Below, piece after piece: positions 8,126 to 10,622 of a stretch of 10,622 nt of DNA (position 1 is the stretch's first letter; each line of letters opens with the position of its first letter). This DNA comes from Spirochaetaceae bacterium (GTDB taxonomy: Bacteria; Spirochaetota; Spirochaetia; Sphaerochaetales; Sphaerochaetaceae). The notes under the pieces were generated by a model, which was not told the origin of the DNA, made no database searches, and worked only from the letters and a program-made list of their open reading frames with translations. The DNA lies in the NCBI GenBank assembly GCA_016649775.1, contig JAENWY010000057.1, positions 1 through 10,622 on the forward strand. Direction: 5' to 3'. The position numbers and the translations under genes are program-made.

Positions 8126-8675
8126 GACGTTTAATCCTATCTTCTTGTGCCTTAATGGCAATTTCAAATAATTCTTGAGAGTTCATACAGGGACATGGAC
8201 TTATTAAGAATTCTCTTTCGATTGTTTCTGCTAATATTTCTGGTTTGTCAAAGATGTTTTTACCTTTGTTGACAAAATTCTTTGAAAAATCATCTAAAGT
8301 TGAAGTTTGTGATGCTTTAGTTTTTGATTTCAGCAGTATTGATTCAAATATTAGTGTTTTTGCTGCATAACAATTAGGACAAGGTTCAATATTTAATTGA
8401 GTATATATTCTTCTTATATTCCTATAGTGAGCAGTTTGCATAAATGAATCAAATGTAGTTACAGTTTTATTTTGTAATTTAAAGGCGGGAATTAAACAAC
8501 CAAGCGTTGGCTCTTTATCAAAAAGGACTAGACAATTTCCACATACTTTACCATTACAATTTCTTTCTTGAGTATCAATTTGAAGATCCTCATAAAGAAT
8601 TTGAGAGAGTGGCTTCATTTCACTAACCATTAATTCTAATCTATTTTTGTTTAAAGTAAATGATAATTTTATCAT
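8115..8675 (-). CDS. [2Fe-2S] iron-sulfur subunit of a molybdenum-hydroxylase-like complex
   Basis: A 186-residue two-domain Fe-S protein of the CoxS/XdhC type. It normally relays electrons from the molybdenum site through two [2Fe-2S] clusters to FAD. It has exactly eight cysteines. The plant-ferredoxin-like N-terminal domain carries C40-x4-C45-G-x-C48-x11-C60, a classical spacing. The C-terminal domain carries C99-P-N-C102 and C161-P-C163, matching the CGxC and CRC pairs of the family, but the gap between the pairs is 58 residues instead of about 31, because of a polar insert around residues 113-145. The Arg of CRC and the following RxxGY signature are absent. The ATG is preceded by AAGGA (8682-8686) and overlaps the stop of the large-subunit gene as ATGA, implying coupled translation. 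The family call is firm; the substrate is unknown. Confidence 0.88.
   Translation of the reverse strand: MIKLSFTLNKNRLELMVSEMKPLSQILYEDLQIDTQERNCNGKVCGNCLVLFDKEPTLGCLIPAFKLQNKTVTTFDSFMQTAHYRNIRRIYTQLNIEPCPNCYAAKTLIFESILLKSKTKASQTSTLDDFSKNFVNKGKNIFDKPEILAETIEREFLISPCPCMNSQELFEIAIKAQEDRIKRRVL
8135..8138 (-). promoter_or_regulatory. Shine-Dalgarno site favouring the GTG start of the FAD subunit gene
   Basis: AGGA on the minus strand, 9 bases before the GTG at 8125-8123, lying inside the end of the Fe-S gene. The alternative TTG at 8167 is preceded by CTCTCAAGAATTAT, with no purine-rich site at a workable distance. Confidence 0.5.
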
Positions 8676-10622
8676 ATTTTATCCTTGATTAAGTGTAATA
8701 ATTCTTCTGAAGATGTAGGTAATATTACTACATCTTCATTAAGTGCCATATTCAATGCCGAATTAAATGAGGCAATGATAGTTCCTTTTAAACCACTAGT
8801 GATAGAGTCTGTAAAATCATTTGAGATATGTTTTATTATTATTTCAATATTAAAATTATTTGCAGAAGCAAGTTTCGCACCCATTTCATCTAATGTTGAT
8901 ATTACAGAATGTTTTAATTTAGCTCTGTAACTGTTTTCATTTGAAATTAATCCCACGCTACAGAATAAGGAGACATTGAAGACAATAGGTTCGAGAGATA
9001 TAGGATTGATTCTAAGTTCAATAACAGAAGCTACCCATGTGTTGCTATTAAAATAGGGAGTACCTTGTTTTAGTGCAGGTCTATCTATTTCAACAAATTC
9101 TTTAATAGGCAATCCTTGCTGGAATCTTTTGTTATTAATTTGCTCGCAACCCTTTTTTATTAAACGAGCCATATTACCTGTATTTTTAGATAACACGGAA
9201 GGTCCACTATCTAATAAATCGGGTCCTTCTTCTGTAAATTCAATATTATCTTCTTTTAAATCGAGTGATGTGCTGACAATATTTTTCCAAATACCTGAGC
9301 TTTTAGACCCATTATATAAAGATGTATTAATCTCAACGTTACCACTTACCTTTAAAGTTAATTCTATAGATTGCTTAGGAAGTCCGAAGAAGTAATTGGA
9401 AAATCCACTTATACCGGGGGCAATGCTAATGCCAATTCCTCTGGCGTAGGAAGAGAAAGTTGATAACTTTGTCTTTAAGGATTTATTAACTTTATATGCA
9501 GCATATTTTCTATTAAAATAACTATTGATCTCAAGTTTTTCTAATAATGTTTTTTGTTCATTTATATTTGATAAATTTATTATTTGTGATTGTATCTCAT
9601 TTTCTTTTAGGTTTTGTTCAATCCAAAGAAAAGGCGTATAAGCTAATAGCTTGCCAAGTTTTGTGTTATGAACCTGAGAAGCGGCAATTGCCTCAATATA
9701 ACCAAGTCCATCAAAGAAATTTGATGGGGGATTATTTGATGATACAATTGTAAATTTAACTTTGAATGCTTTTACCTTGTATAATGGCATTAATCCAACA
9801 AGATATTGTCTAGTTAATTCCTCACTAAACAGTGGATAAGCTCCTTGGTCAATTGTAACATCAACTTCTTCTGCAATTATATTTTGCTCTCCATCTAACC
9901 AAGTAGCTTTATCAATACGACTCTCGCTATGATAGTTATGGCAACTATTATGAATTGCAACAGACTTTTTAGAAATTAAAGCGCCTAGTGTAGCAAGGGA
10001 AGCAAGAATTGCCGGTGCAATTAGTTTTTCATCTTTAGGTGAAAAATATTTTTCTTTATGTACTATAATTTTTGCTTTCTTTAAAGAACATGTAGTTGCT
10101 ACACAACTTTGGATTAACCCTGGCCATTGTGTTGGTGCATAGATATCTACTATATCATCATTAATTTCAACAACTACTTTATATATTGGATCAATTTTAC
10201 TTTCTCGACGAGATTGTATTACTGACGTGGTGAACGAGGAAAGGGTTCCCTTTTCTTCTTCTTCTTTTACTTCTTGGTCATCGGAATCATTGTCAGGTTT
10301 TTCAGTTTTTGTCTTAGAATTTGTAATTTTTTTTAACTCTTCATCAAAATTACCAAAACTGTAATTAATTACTTGAGGTTCTTTTAGTGCTTTAGGTTGA
10401 TTAATAGAAATATAGGAAGTGATAATTTCAGATTTTATTTTTTCAGCTATTTCTAGACTAGGTGCTAGTACTAATAATAAAGCTTGTCCTATATAAGTGA
10501 TAACAGATGAAGTTAAAAGAGGTAAAGCAACTTTTAAAACTTCTATCCTATTAGTTCCAAGAATATCTTTTGCTTGTAGTATATAACAGTCTTTTTCTAA
10601 TTGTGGAAAAACATGAGAAGGA
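8672..10622 (-). CDS. Diverged molybdopterin-subunit-like protein of the xanthine dehydrogenase family (5' end outside window)
   Basis: Translating the minus strand by hand from 10621 gives 649 residues with no stop before TGA at 8674-8672, so the gene enters from the right edge. Visible-residue landmarks that fit the family fold: KDILGTNRI and YIGQALLLVLAPSLEIAEKI (18-62, hammerhead domain), IYAPTQWP (160-167), DQGAY (258-262), FFDGLGYIEA (302-311), ARGIGI (393-398), DSGPSVLSKNTGN (471-483) and GLKGTIIASFNSALNMAL (610-627). By comparison with CoxL/XdhA, about 50-70 N-terminal residues are missing. The family's cofactor and catalytic motifs are not recognisable: no GGxFGGK, FRGFG becomes FDGLG, GQG becomes GSK, and the Glu of GxKGxGE is Ile616. 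An acidic linker occupies about 107-123. Together with the Fe-S and FAD genes downstream it completes the three-subunit set. It may be an inactive or repurposed relative. The ATG at 9790 is internal, not the start. Confidence 0.8.
   Translation of the reverse strand, partial: PSHVFPQLEKDCYILQAKDILGTNRIEVLKVALPLLTSSVITYIGQALLLVLAPSLEIAEKIKSEIITSYISINQPKALKEPQVINYSFGNFDEELKKITNSKTKTEKPDNDSDDQEVKEEEEKGTLSSFTTSVIQSRRESKIDPIYKVVVEINDDIVDIYAPTQWPGLIQSCVATTCSLKKAKIIVHKEKYFSPKDEKLIAPAILASLATLGALISKKSVAIHNSCHNYHSESRIDKATWLDGEQNIIAEEVDVTIDQGAYPLFSEELTRQYLVGLMPLYKVKAFKVKFTIVSSNNPPSNFFDGLGYIEAIAASQVHNTKLGKLLAYTPFLWIEQNLKENEIQSQIINLSNINEQKTLLEKLEINSYFNRKYAAYKVNKSLKTKLSTFSSYARGIGISIAPGISGFSNYFFGLPKQSIELTLKVSGNVEINTSLYNGSKSSGIWKNIVSTSLDLKEDNIEFTEEGPDLLDSGPSVLSKNTGNMARLIKKGCEQINNKRFQQGLPIKEFVEIDRPALKQGTPYFNSNTWVASVIELRINPISLEPIVFNVSLFCSVGLISNENSYRAKLKHSVISTLDEMGAKLASANNFNIEIIIKHISNDFTDSITSGLKGTIIASFNSALNMALNEDVVILPTSSEELLHLIKDKI
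8682..8686 (-). promoter_or_regulatory. Shine-Dalgarno site of the Fe-S subunit gene
   Basis: AAGGA on the minus strand with a 6-base spacer to the ATG at 8675-8673. It lies inside the last codons of the large-subunit gene, whose TGA overlaps the ATG. Confidence 0.7.
10247..10306 (-). other. Acidic, low-complexity linker within the large-subunit gene
   Basis: On the minus strand this codes for a run of Asp and Glu with Lys (visible residues about 106-125, including DNDSDDQEVKEEEEK). It joins the hammerhead-like domain to the first molybdopterin-domain-like region. Related active enzymes have a short linker here leading to a histidine-containing Moco-contact segment, which I cannot find. It looks like a flexible surface insert. 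Confidence 0.5.

Noticed and set aside
8126..8167. TTG at 8167 as the start of the FAD subunit (311 residues)
   Set aside because: It would add 14 residues unlike the family N-terminus, overlap the Fe-S gene by 53 bases, and has no Shine-Dalgarno site. The GTG at 8125 with AGGA upstream is preferred.
8672..9790. Reading the large subunit as a complete 372-residue protein starting at the ATG at 9790-9788
   Set aside because: The same frame stays open upstream to the window edge and continues to encode family-like sequence (DQGAY, APTQWP, YIGQA). The ATG falls in mid-domain and has no ribosome binding site. It is one longer, edge-truncated gene, not a truncated or split one.
10250..10270. TTC trinucleotide run as a possible phase-variation repeat
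   Set aside because: It is short and imperfect, codes for consecutive Glu residues, and a change by whole triplets would not shift the frame.

Overview
The window is AT-rich, with short intergenic gaps and almost all coding sequence on the minus strand. It looks like part of a chromosome from a low-GC Gram-negative-type bacterium. From memory, the RsmD N-terminus (PPGIIRPAMDRMRES followed by an ILGDL stretch) resembles treponeme and other spirochaete RsmD proteins, so a spirochaete is my best guess. It is a moderate-confidence inference, and no rRNA or other decisive marker is present.

Layout in + strand order. At 1-315 is the 3' end of an unrecognised plus-strand gene. A 12-bp perfect hairpin at 322-352 forms a bidirectional terminator between this gene and everything to its right, because the two sides converge. 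From there to the right edge all genes are on the minus strand. In transcription order (right to left) they are: a molybdenum-hydroxylase-like large subunit that runs off the right edge (8672 to >10622), a [2Fe-2S] subunit (8115-8675), an FAD subunit (7232-8125 with a GTG start), dnaE (3666-7181, TTG start), a two-repeat YggT membrane protein (3037-3654), recG (944-3031) and rsmD (361-927). Junctions are a 4-nt ATGA overlap, an 11-nt overlap, then gaps of 50, 11, 5 and 16 nt. The seven genes could be one transcription unit ending at the 322-352 hairpin, with the 50-nt gap before dnaE as the most likely internal boundary.

The dnaE-yggT-recG-rsmD block is housekeeping: replicative polymerase, a membrane protein, a fork-reversal and branch-migration helicase, and a 16S rRNA methyltransferase. 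All have intact diagnostic motifs.

The upstream three-gene block has the architecture of xanthine dehydrogenase / CO dehydrogenase-type molybdenum hydroxylases (large Moco subunit, Fe-S subunit, FAD subunit). The Fe-S protein keeps all eight cluster cysteines and the FAD protein keeps glycine-rich FAD loops. The large subunit keeps only the family fold signature: the places where the Moco-binding GGxFGGK, FRGFG and GQG motifs and the catalytic glutamate (GxKGxGE) should be hold unrelated residues. This retained electron-transfer wiring with an apparently erased active site is the most interesting feature of the window.

The large-subunit frame is open from position 10621 down to its stop. An ATG at 9790 lies in mid-domain and is not the gene start. 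No tRNA, rRNA, CRISPR array, insertion sequence or gene-free stretch longer than about 50 bases was seen.
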